Shown piece by piece: positions 48,886 to 56,966 of a stretch of DNA of 64,000 bases (within the stretch, counting starts at the first letter, position 1; each line of letters begins with the position of its first letter). The DNA comes from Thalassotalea loyana. GTDB taxonomy: Bacteria > Pseudomonadota > Gammaproteobacteria > Enterobacterales > Alteromonadaceae. The stretch is from positions 434,001 through 498,000 of the forward strand of contig NZ_BSSV01000001.1 in the NCBI RefSeq assembly GCF_030161435.1. Reading direction: 5' to 3'. A program made the position numbers and the translations under genes. The notes under the pieces were generated by a model. The model was not told where the DNA came from and searched no databases. It worked only from the letters and a program-made list of their open reading frames with translations.

Positions 48886-48917
48886 AAAAAAAGCCCGGTC
48901 ATGTGACCGGGCTTTTT
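48886..48917. terminator. Bidirectional terminator after the M48 lipoprotein operon
   Basis: AAAAAAAGCCCGGTCA pairs with TGACCGGGCTTTTT around TG. Confidence 0.92.
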
Positions 48918-48933
48918 CACGCTTGAAATCCGA

Positions 48934-49368
48934 TTAAAACGTTGGTTTTAGGTAAACTAATATGATGACTGCAAATAAAATGAGCACGGGAATTTCGTTA
49001 AAGATTCTATAAAAGCGACCTGAACGAGTATTTTTGTCTTCGGCAAAGGTTTTTAGCAGTTTGAAACAATATAGATGGTAAATTACCAGAAAAATAACCA
49101 GTGTTAACTTTATGTGTAACCAATGACTTGCGGCGAACCATGCCATACCGTAGTAATGGATTAATGCCAATCCAAGCACAATCGTTAAAATGCCAAACGG
49201 TGTGATGAAATATAACAGTCGACGCTCCATGCCTTTTAAATGATTAGCGACATCTTTATTGTCAGTTTCTGCGTGATTGACGAACAATCTAGGCAAATAA
49301 AAAATGCCGGCAAACCACGCGACCATAAAAATTACATGAAACGCTTTAAGCCATAGTAGAGTTGTCAT
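48934..49368 (-). CDS. hemJ: Protoporphyrinogen IX oxidase HemJ
   Basis: HemJ oxidises protoporphyrinogen to protoporphyrin in the inner membrane. The 144-residue, four-helix membrane protein has LKAFHVIFMVAWFAGIFYLPRLFV at the N-terminus (His10 in KAFHV is a conserved functional residue) and HIKLTL in helix 3 (conserved Lys). It overlaps the stop of the CLC gene by one base, so the two are coupled. hemL is in the same neighbourhood. Confidence 0.93.
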   Translation of the reverse strand: MTTLLWLKAFHVIFMVAWFAGIFYLPRLFVNHAETDNKDVANHLKGMERRLLYFITPFGILTIVLGLALIHYYGMAWFAASHWLHIKLTLVIFLVIYHLYCFKLLKTFAEDKNTRSGRFYRIFNEIPVLILFAVIILVYLKPTF

Positions 49369-51053
49369 TAATTGAGTTTTCCTTCGTGTAAGTAATTGCG
49401 AATTTGTTCAAAGCTGATCATGCCAACAATATTCGTCTTATCTTGCTGATAAATATATACACCGCCACAACGCTCAGTTTTCAGCGCTAGGTATGCCTCT
49501 GCTAGTGTATCTTGAGATGATATGGGTTTTAATTGATAACTATCAATTTTACTCACGTTATTTTTCAAAATATGCTGATGCCAGAAAAAGCATTGTTCAC
49601 CATTTTCATCTTGTTCTTCACTGATCACATAACTGTCGAGATCTGTTGTTAGTGCCTCTTGCTTGGCTGACTCTTTATCAGTATTCAATACGGTAAAGGT
49701 TTCTTGCATCACGCCAATAACCCCAATACGTTGTAGCGAGGTTTCCAATGGCGTTTTTCTGTACGGTAGGTTTTGAATATTTAGCTGCATGATAAAGATA
49801 GAGCGATTATTAAAGAGTTGCCCGGATACTAAGCATGCAGTGGTAATCACGATCATTGCTGGTACTACAACTTCAAGCTGATTTGATAGCTCAACAACCG
49901 CCAACAATGCCGCTAATGGTGCATTCAATGTTGCTGCCATAAAACCGGCCATGCCCATTAATGCCATGTCGTTCGCAACATTTGGTGCGTCAATAAGTGG
50001 ACTAATAAGGGTCGATGTGGCAATACCGGTTAGTGCACCTATTGCGAGGATGGGTCCTATCATTCCTCCAGGAATACCCAAACCTATTGCAAACAAAGTC
50101 ATTAGGATCTTTGCACACAGTAAGTAGGTAATAATTTTCCACTGAGCACCGATATCCAAGCTCAGCACTGTTGCAACTTCTGAGTGCAGTGGGTCAATCG
50201 CAATCGGCGCAAATAAAGCAAACAACCCAGTTATTACTGCCGCAACGCCTAAACGAGTGACGATTGACCAGCGTTTGAATTTATCGAGGATGTAAATAAG
50301 TGCGTGGTTGAAAGCGGAAGCCAACGCTCCTAAAAGAATACCTAAAACAACGAGGTATGGATAAATGGTGTTTTCTAACGATAAGGTTGTAAAAAACTCA
50401 AACTCATTAACGGGCCCATATACACCACTTGTCACCATTGAGCCTATGATAGAAGCCAACATGATAGGAATAAAAATATGAATCTTGTATTCCCTTAGTA
50501 TCACTTCCATGACAAACATTACGGCAGCAATTGGCGTATTAAACGTTGCAGCGATCGCCGCCGCTATGCCACTGGCACATAATGTTCGAATACTATTATT
50601 AGGTAAATTGAGCTTGTTACCAACATAGCTTGCACCGGCGGCGCCAATATGGACAGCTGGCCCTTCGCGTCCAACGGAAAAACCTGATGCTAATGCGACT
50701 GCACCACCCCAAAATTGGTTCAGCGTATTGCGAAAAGGAATAACACCATAGGCAATTTTCAATCGATGTAAAACAAAAGGGATACCTGTACGGATATATT
50801 GGTAACCCGTAAGCCAAGACATCGCGAGTATCAGGGAGACACCTGCTATCGGGATTAAAAAACGACTTAGCGTATCAAAACTGGTATACTGGCCAACTTG
50901 ATACTTAAATAATTGCTCTAAACCATCTATCGTTAGAGTGAATAAAATAATTAAAAGCGCAGCAAATAAACCTCCGAAAATCGCTAGCAAACATAATTGC
51001 CATGAAGTTTGAGGTAAAGCTAAACGTTTTTTAAATGCGCTTACTGTATTCAT
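49368..51053 (-). CDS. CLC-family chloride channel/antiporter with CBS domain
   Basis: From ATG 51053 the product has 561 residues; an open frame extends to 51128 but would overlap the divergent start region. It has about 10-12 membrane helices with CLC motifs GFSVGREGPAVHIGA (gating Glu in GREGP), GIPGGMIGPILAIGA and an N-terminal basic segment. A C-terminal regulatory part (about 430-560) contains a CBS-like unit ending in VGMISFEQIRNYL. Gammaproteobacterial ClcA exchanges chloride for protons. It is in the E. coli-like order hemL...clc...erpA. Confidence 0.92.
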   Translation of the reverse strand: MNTVSAFKKRLALPQTSWQLCLLAIFGGLFAALLIILFTLTIDGLEQLFKYQVGQYTSFDTLSRFLIPIAGVSLILAMSWLTGYQYIRTGIPFVLHRLKIAYGVIPFRNTLNQFWGGAVALASGFSVGREGPAVHIGAAGASYVGNKLNLPNNSIRTLCASGIAAAIAATFNTPIAAVMFVMEVILREYKIHIFIPIMLASIIGSMVTSGVYGPVNEFEFFTTLSLENTIYPYLVVLGILLGALASAFNHALIYILDKFKRWSIVTRLGVAAVITGLFALFAPIAIDPLHSEVATVLSLDIGAQWKIITYLLCAKILMTLFAIGLGIPGGMIGPILAIGALTGIATSTLISPLIDAPNVANDMALMGMAGFMAATLNAPLAALLAVVELSNQLEVVVPAMIVITTACLVSGQLFNNRSIFIMQLNIQNLPYRKTPLETSLQRIGVIGVMQETFTVLNTDKESAKQEALTTDLDSYVISEEQDENGEQCFFWHQHILKNNVSKIDSYQLKPISSQDTLAEAYLALKTERCGGVYIYQQDKTNIVGMISFEQIRNYLHEGKLN

Positions 51054-51112
51054 CAGGGTATAGTAATGCCTTGTTGTTGGCATAAAGAAGTTAAATACAT
51101 AATACGTTAATA

Positions 51113-51841
51113 ATGAATTGGTTAGCAAAAATAAATCTTAGTGTTGTGGTTGATAGGTTAGGACCATTTCGTTCAGCGATGTTACTTATATCGCTTATCG
51201 CTATTAGTTTTTTTAGCGGTTATCGCATTGGCAACTACTACAATAATTACCAAGTGAAAACCATTGAAAATCAAACGCTTCGTTTGAATAATTTGTATCA
51301 AATTCAACAAGAGCAGGCCTCTAGGATAAATACTTTATCGGTGGAGTTAGAGGTCGAAAAACTGGCAAGTGAACGTGCGGCTAAAGCACTAAAACTTCTG
51401 CAAGCTGAGCATTATGCTGTTAAAAAGGAGTTGGCTTTTTATGAAAAAGTTATGGCCCCTGAAAAACAGGCAGATGGCTTAGTCATTGATAACGTTATAA
51501 TTACACCAACACAAAGTGATAATCATTATCGCTATCAGGTGACCTTGGTTCAGCAGCAAGCAAATAAGCGTTATGCTAAAGGTTATATTGAGCTTTCATT
51601 AAAAGGCAGTAAATCAAATAAGCCAGGCGAATTGAATGTCGCGACTTTAGGTGATATCGACAAAAAGCAGCGTTCATTTAGTCTGCAGTATTTCCAGATT
51701 TTAGAAGGTGAATTTACGCTGCCTGAAGATTTTATGCCTGAACAATTAGATTTAACTGTGATTTTGCCAAAAGGAAAATGGCAAAAGTATCATCGAATCG
51801 ATCAAAACTATACTTGGCAGGAAATTACACCTGCAGAGTAA
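51113..51841 (+). CDS. DUF6776-type membrane-anchored coiled-coil protein
   Basis: The 242-residue protein has one hydrophobic segment (about 18-40) and a heptad-rich coiled coil (about 48-108, LRLNNLYQIQQEQASRINTL onward). A beta-rich C-terminal domain (about 120-235) follows. The arrangement fits the family often found between clc and erpA in alteromonads. No strong ribosome site is visible before ATG 51113. Function is unknown. Confidence 0.8.
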   Translation: MNWLAKINLSVVVDRLGPFRSAMLLISLIAISFFSGYRIGNYYNNYQVKTIENQTLRLNNLYQIQQEQASRINTLSVELEVEKLASERAAKALKLLQAEHYAVKKELAFYEKVMAPEKQADGLVIDNVIITPTQSDNHYRYQVTLVQQQANKRYAKGYIELSLKGSKSNKPGELNVATLGDIDKKQRSFSLQYFQILEGEFTLPEDFMPEQLDLTVILPKGKWQKYHRIDQNYTWQEITPAE

Positions 51842-51951
51842 TCATTCATCTTGAGTTGTAAAAAGTTACAGCTTATAACGACAAATACTTGATTAAATTA
51901 GTCAGGTTTAAGATAATTCGCACCCATTGAAAAAGAGATGTAAGAAAGCAG

Positions 51952-52293
51952 ATGTCAGCGACTGAATTACCGATAAAATTTACTGATGCAGCAGCTAATA
52001 AAGTATTAGCGTTAATCACTGAAGAAGAGAACCCTGATCTTAAGTTGCGCGTTTACGTGACTGGTGGGGGCTGTTCAGGTTTTTCTTATGGTTTTACTTT
52101 TGACGAGAAAGTAAATGATGGCGATATGACAGTCGAAAAGTCGGGAGTAACGCTTGTTGTTGATCCGATGAGCTTACAGTACTTAGTTGGCGGTGAAGTC
52201 GATTACATTGAAGGATTAGAGGGTAGCCGTTTCTTAGTGAATAATCCTAACGCAACAACGACTTGTGGTTGTGGTTCTTCGTTCTCTGTATAA
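51952..52293 (+). CDS. erpA: Iron-sulfur cluster insertion protein ErpA
   Basis: ErpA delivers Fe-S clusters to target enzymes, such as IspG/IspH of isoprenoid synthesis. The 113-residue A-type carrier has the three cluster cysteines: Cys41 in GGGCSGF and Cys105, Cys107 in [12 protein letters not shown] terminator (52317-52343) follows. Confidence 0.97.
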   Translation: MSATELPIKFTDAAANKVLALITEEENPDLKLRVYVTGGGCSGFSYGFTFDEKVNDGDMTVEKSGVTLVVDPMSLQYLVGGEVDYIEGLEGSRFLVNNPNATTTCGCGSSFSV

Positions 52294-52316
52294 ATTATTA
52301 AGTAATTCAATATATT

Positions 52317-52343
52317 AAAAACCAGCCTCGTGCTGGTTTTTTT
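52317..52343 (+). terminator. erpA terminator
   Basis: AAAAACCAGC pairs with GCTGGTTTTTTT around CTCGT. Confidence 0.9.
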
Positions 52344-52482
52344 GTTTTTCAGGGTTGATATGTACGATAAAAATATCCTGCAACATTTTTCTCTCCTATC
52401 TTTAATGAACTTACGTATAATCAACTCACTATTTACAGTTACAATAAAAGTGTAAACATAAACCCAATTTTGAGGAGTGAAT

Positions 52483-53574
52483 ATGAGTGGTTTAACTCGA
52501 AGTCGACAATGGTTAGATAAGCGACCTTACGTGCTTGCGGCTTTGATAGTACTCATTTTGATTGTTTGGATGTTATCGGGAAGTGAGCAGGACTCACAAA
52601 CCAGCGAACAATCTGAACAGACGGTGACGGAAGTAACGCCAAAAGTTAAGGTTCAGCGCTTTGACGCACAAATGGTCGATAATACGGTGGAGCTTTATGG
52701 GCGAACTGAACCTGATCGCGTTACCACAATCAAAGCAGAAGTAGCCGGAAAAATTTTGAAGGTACACGCCAAGCGTGGCGCATTTGTTGAAAAAGGTCAG
52801 GTTATTGCGACAATTGATATTCGTGATTTAAAAAGCCAGCTGGCTCGCGCTAAAGCGTTGTTAGCACAGCGAGAGTTAAATTATGAAGGCGTTGAGTCAT
52901 TACATCAAGAAGGTTATCAGGGCAAAGTACAGCTAAGTACTGCGACGGCGGAACTTGAAGATGTGAAGTCACAAATCAAAACGTTAGAAATTGCCATTGC
53001 TAATACGCAAGTTGTTGCACCATTTGATGGAGTTTTAAATACCCGTTACGTAGAGCAAGGCGATTATGTGAAAGTGGGCGATCAAATCGCCATGCTTGCA
53101 GACTTACAGCCAATTGTTGTGACAGGGTACGCAACAGAACACCAAATTAGTAAATTAAAGGTAGGGCAGGCAGCAAATATTGACTTGTTAAATCATGCTG
53201 CCACGACAGGGGAAATTCGATATATCGCCAGTGTCGCGGATGAAAAAACCAATACATTTAAAGTCGAAGTTGCCGTTAATAATGAAGATGGACAGTGGCG
53301 TGCTGGACAGTCTGGAACGTTAAATATCGCATTGAATAAAACACCTGCAATAAAAGTTTCTCCAGCATTATTAGCTCTTGATGAGCAAGGAAATATTGGC
53401 ATCAAGATGGTCGATAACAACCAAGTTATTTTTACTGAGATTGACATTGTTAAGAGTGAAAATGATGGTATTTGGCTCGGTGGCTTAGGCAACAGTGCTG
53501 ATATCATTGTGCTTGGTCAAGGCTTTGTTCGAGATGGCGATAAAGTCGATCCTGTAATGGCTGAAGGTGAGTAA
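52483..53574 (+). CDS. RND efflux periplasmic adaptor
   Basis: The 363-residue membrane-fusion protein starts at ATG 52483 (GAGGAG six bases upstream). It has a membrane anchor (about 18-38), the lipoyl halves (KAEVAGKILKVHAKRGAFVEKGQ ... VAPFDGVLNTRYVEQGDYVKVG), an alpha hairpin (about 120-170) and beta-barrel domains. It links an inner-membrane RND pump to a TolC-type channel. The pump gene follows five bases later. No TolC-like gene is present here. Confidence 0.94.
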   Translation: MSGLTRSRQWLDKRPYVLAALIVLILIVWMLSGSEQDSQTSEQSEQTVTEVTPKVKVQRFDAQMVDNTVELYGRTEPDRVTTIKAEVAGKILKVHAKRGAFVEKGQVIATIDIRDLKSQLARAKALLAQRELNYEGVESLHQEGYQGKVQLSTATAELEDVKSQIKTLEIAIANTQVVAPFDGVLNTRYVEQGDYVKVGDQIAMLADLQPIVVTGYATEHQISKLKVGQAANIDLLNHAATTGEIRYIASVADEKTNTFKVEVAVNNEDGQWRAGQSGTLNIALNKTPAIKVSPALLALDEQGNIGIKMVDNNQVIFTEIDIVKSENDGIWLGGLGNSADIIVLGQGFVRDGDKVDPVMAEGE

Positions 53575-53579
53575 GGCCT

Positions 53580-56500
53580 ATGTTATCTATGATTGAAGGA
53601 GCATTATCACGCACTCGTTCTGTGCTGATGATCTTCGTTTTACTCATTATCTCAGGTGCAGTGACCTACGCGAACATTGCTAAAGAGTCTAATCCGGACA
53701 TCACGATACCGACGATTTATGTATCGATGGTACATGATGGTATTTCTCCTGAAGACGCTGAACGAATGTTAGTACGACCAATGGAGAATGAGCTTAAGTC
53801 CATCGCAGGCATTAAAGAAATGAAATCTAATGCAGGTGAAGGTCATGCCTCTGTGACACTTGAGTTTATCGCGGGTTTTGACCCTAAAGAAGCATTAGCT
53901 GATGTTCGAGACAAAGTCACGTTAGCAAAAGCGAAATTGCCCAACGATACTGAGGAGCCAGAAGTACATGAAGTAACAATGGCAAATCAGCAACCTGCAA
54001 TTACGGTGATTCTTTCAGGGCCGGTAACAGAGCGTGGCCTTGTCACGTTAGCGCGAAACCTTCGAGATAGGTTGGAAACGCTTGAAGAAGTGCTCGAAGT
54101 CGATATTGGCGGTGATCGCGAAGATATGGTTGAGATCATCGTCGATCCGCTGTTAATGGAAAGCTATGGTTTAGACTCCTCTGACATTTACAACCTGGTT
54201 GAACGCAACAACCGTTTAGTTCCAGCAGGAACGATGGATACAGGTAAAGGACGTTTTGCGATTAAGGTCCCATCTATTTTTGAAACGGTACAAGACCTTC
54301 TTGACTTACCGATTAAGGTAGACGGCGATCGTATTATTACATTTGCAGACGTTTCAAAGGTTCGACGCGCTTATAAAGACCCAACATCCTTTGCGCGCTT
54401 AGACGGTCACCGCAGTGTCGCTATTGAAGTAAAGAAACGTTCTGGCGAAAACATTATTCACACGGTGGATAAGGTAAAAGCGATCACCAAAGAAGCTCAA
54501 TTAAAGTGGCCTTCGCAAGTTGCGGTAACTTATGTTGGCGACCAATCTCGAGAAGTAAAAGAAACGTTGAACGACTTACAAAACAACGTATTCTCAGCGG
54601 TATTGTTGGTTGTTATTGTTGTTATTGCTGCACTTGGTGTACGTAGTGCAATGTTAGTTGGATTTGCAATCCCTGGTGCCTTTTTAACGGGTATCTTAGT
54701 TATCGCTATTTCTGGTTTAACAATCAATATTGTTGTGCTTTTCGGTCTTATTATGGCTGTTGGTATGCTAGTTGATGGGGCTATCGTAGTCACCGAATTT
54801 GCCGACCGACAAATGAGTGAAGGTGTCGACCGTAAACGCGCATATAAAATGGCATCAAAGCGAATGGCTTGGCCAATTATTGCATCAACAGCAACAACAC
54901 TTGCTGCTTTCGCACCTTTAATGTTCTGGCCAGGCATGATGGGCGAATTCATGAAGTATTTACCATTTACGCTAATCGCTGTATTGACAGCGTCGCTTGC
55001 AATGGCATTAATCTTCGTTCCGGCTATAGGCACTGTATTTGGTAAAGCTCGCGTGGTTTCAAAAGAAGAACGCGAACAAATGATCCAAGCCGAAGAAGGT
55101 GATATTCGCTCTTTGAAAGGCTTTACTGGCAAATATGTTGGTTTACTGACTAAAGCGGTAGAACGTCCAAAAACCGTTGTCCTGTCGACAGTAGTCGTTG
55201 CTATTTTCGTGATGTTTGCATACGGCAAAAGTGGCTTAGGTGTTGTCTTTTTCCCTGACGTTGAACCCAATAGCGCGACTATGGTTGTTCGTTCTCATGG
55301 TGATTTATCGATGCGTGAAAAAGATGACATCATGAAAATTATTGAGCAACGAATTTTACCGATTACTGATATTGAGACCTTGTATACGAGAACTGGTGGC
55401 AATGACCAAGTAGGTAGCTTTCAAGTGAACTTTGAAAACTGGCAAGATCGTCGCCCAGCCGATGAAGTTATTGCTGATATCCATGAAAGAACTAAAGACT
55501 TGGCGGGTGTTGAGATTGAGGCGAGAAAGAATAGTCCTGGACCGCAAAGCGGCAAAGATTTAATTATTGAGCTCAGCTCACGTTTTCCTGAGCGTCTTGA
55601 TGATACCGTGAAGACGATTCGAAATGCGTTAATTGCTAATGGAAACTTCACGGATATTGAAGACTCAGGCTCAAAACCGGGTATAGAGTGGCAGCTTAAA
55701 ATTGATCGTGCCAAGGCGGCGACTTTTGGCGCTGATGCGACCTTGGTTGGTTCTACCGTTCAGTTAGTCACAAATGGCTTAAAATTAGGTGAATATCGTC
55801 CTGATGATGTTGACGACGAGTTAGATATTCGTGTTCGCTTTCCTGAAGACAAACGTCATTTAGGCCGACTTGATGAAATTCGTGTGAAAACCTCAGAAGG
55901 ATTAGTACCAATTACGGGGTTTGTTGAACGTAGTGCGTCAAATAAAGTCGATACAATTCGCCGTGTCGACTCAAAGCGCGTTGTGTCTGTTAAAGCGAAT
56001 CTAGTAACGGGTGCTCAACTGATAAAAGAGTTACCAAAACTAAAAGAGCAATTTCCATCTCTGAACATCGACCCAACAGTCGATATCGTGATAAAGGGGC
56101 AGAATGAAGATCAGCAAGAATCGCAAGATTTCTTGGTAAATGCGTTTGGTGTCGCGTTATTTGTGATGGCGATTATTTTAGTCACCCAATTTAATAGCTT
56201 CTATCAGGCATTTTTGATTCTGAGCGCCGTTGTATTCTCGACTGTTGGTGTTTTCTTAGCACTGATGATTGTTCAACGCCCATTTGGCATCGTGATGGGG
56301 GGGATTGGTGTAATCTCTCTTGCAGGTATTGTGGTAAATAACAATATTGTATTAATCGATACTTATAACGTGTTACGTCGACAAGGTTACAGTGTGGTAG
56401 ATGCGATCTTGCGCACGGGTGCTCAACGTTTGCGTCCTGTATTGTTGACGACAATTACAACGATACTTGGCTTGTTGCCTATGGTCTTGCAAGTGAACCT

Positions 56501-56720
56501 TGATTTCTTCAATCGTACGGCGGTTGTTGGCGCTCCATCAACTCAATGGTGGGCTCAGTTGGCTACGGCGGTAGCTGGCGGGTTGGCGTTTGCCACTATA
56601 CTCACCTTAGTGATTACGCCTTGTATGTTAGCGCTTAAAGACTTGCAGAAAGAAAAGGCAAAAAAAGCGCCTGTGGTTCAGGATATCACGCAAAATAAGC
56701 AGATAAACGATGTCGCTTAA
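53580..56720 (+). CDS. RND family efflux transporter permease
   Basis: The 1046-residue pump has 12 transmembrane helices in two halves. It starts MLSMIEGALSRTRSV and has large periplasmic loops. The TM4 proton-relay region has GMLVDGAIVVTEF, and the second half repeats GIVVNNNIVLIDTYNVLRRQG. It belongs to the hydrophobe/amphiphile efflux group of the type found in two-gene operons without a channel. Substrate is unknown. It ends 18 bases before the left arm of its former terminator, which the transposon has split. Confidence 0.94.
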   Translation: MLSMIEGALSRTRSVLMIFVLLIISGAVTYANIAKESNPDITIPTIYVSMVHDGISPEDAERMLVRPMENELKSIAGIKEMKSNAGEGHASVTLEFIAGFDPKEALADVRDKVTLAKAKLPNDTEEPEVHEVTMANQQPAITVILSGPVTERGLVTLARNLRDRLETLEEVLEVDIGGDREDMVEIIVDPLLMESYGLDSSDIYNLVERNNRLVPAGTMDTGKGRFAIKVPSIFETVQDLLDLPIKVDGDRIITFADVSKVRRAYKDPTSFARLDGHRSVAIEVKKRSGENIIHTVDKVKAITKEAQLKWPSQVAVTYVGDQSREVKETLNDLQNNVFSAVLLVVIVVIAALGVRSAMLVGFAIPGAFLTGILVIAISGLTINIVVLFGLIMAVGMLVDGAIVVTEFADRQMSEGVDRKRAYKMASKRMAWPIIASTATTLAAFAPLMFWPGMMGEFMKYLPFTLIAVLTASLAMALIFVPAIGTVFGKARVVSKEEREQMIQAEEGDIRSLKGFTGKYVGLLTKAVERPKTVVLSTVVVAIFVMFAYGKSGLGVVFFPDVEPNSATMVVRSHGDLSMREKDDIMKIIEQRILPITDIETLYTRTGGNDQVGSFQVNFENWQDRRPADEVIADIHERTKDLAGVEIEARKNSPGPQSGKDLIIELSSRFPERLDDTVKTIRNALIANGNFTDIEDSGSKPGIEWQLKIDRAKAATFGADATLVGSTVQLVTNGLKLGEYRPDDVDDELDIRVRFPEDKRHLGRLDEIRVKTSEGLVPITGFVERSASNKVDTIRRVDSKRVVSVKANLVTGAQLIKELPKLKEQFPSLNIDPTVDIVIKGQNEDQQESQDFLVNAFGVALFVMAIILVTQFNSFYQAFLILSAVVFSTVGVFLALMIVQRPFGIVMGGIGVISLAGIVVNNNIVLIDTYNVLRRQGYSVVDAILRTGAQRLRPVLLTTITTILGLLPMVLQVNLDFFNRTAVVGAPSTQWWAQLATAVAGGLAFATILTLVITPCMLALKDLQKEKAKKAPVVQDITQNKQINDVA

Positions 56721-56738
56721 CGATTAGAAAAGCACCAA

Positions 56739-56752
56739 AATAAAAAAGGGGC
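56739..56752 (+). terminator. Left arm of the RND operon terminator, split by the transposon
   Basis: AATAAAAAAGGGGC here is the 5' arm. The 3' arm GCCCCTTTTTTATT is at 60638-60651. Removing the element and one target copy rejoins them as a perfect hairpin with loop AGTAAAT. Confidence 0.85.
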
Positions 56753-56759
56753 AGTAAAT
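56753..56759. repeat. Target site duplication, left copy (AGTAAAT)
   Basis: AGTAAAT is repeated directly at 60631-60637, immediately outside both terminal inverted repeats. Confidence 0.85.
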
Positions 56760-56784
56760 GCGGGCTATTGAGTCAACTCGGAGC
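56760..56784. repeat. Left terminal inverted repeat of the transposon
   Basis: These 25 bp match the reverse complement of 60606-60630 at 24 positions. Confidence 0.92.
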
Positions 56785-56811
56785 TACTATTTTACGACAG
56801 TAGCTCTTTTT
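56781..56811 (+). terminator. Inward-facing terminator-like hairpin at the left end of the transposon
   Basis: GAGCTACT (56781-56788) pairs with AGTAGCTC (56799-56806) around ten bases, followed by five T on the plus strand. It would stop transcripts entering from the RND operon. It overlaps the inner end of the terminal repeat. Confidence 0.65.
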
Positions 56812-56885
56812 CATTTTATATCGCTGAAAAATAACAATTAAATTTCATTACTTGTCGTCTACCACCTTAAAAGACACTGAATAAA

Positions 56886-56899
56886 TGTACGATTAGTTA
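56886..56899. repeat. Left subterminal inverted repeat of the transposon
   Basis: TGTACGATTAGTTA is a perfect inverted match to 60490-60503. It lies 126 bp from the left end; its partner is 127 bp from the right end. Likely a second transposase-binding site. Confidence 0.75.
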
Positions 56900-56966
56900 G
56901 TTTTTTCAATAAGTTATTTAAAACCCACCAAAACATCCTATAATATTGGCTATAGGAGTGGTTATT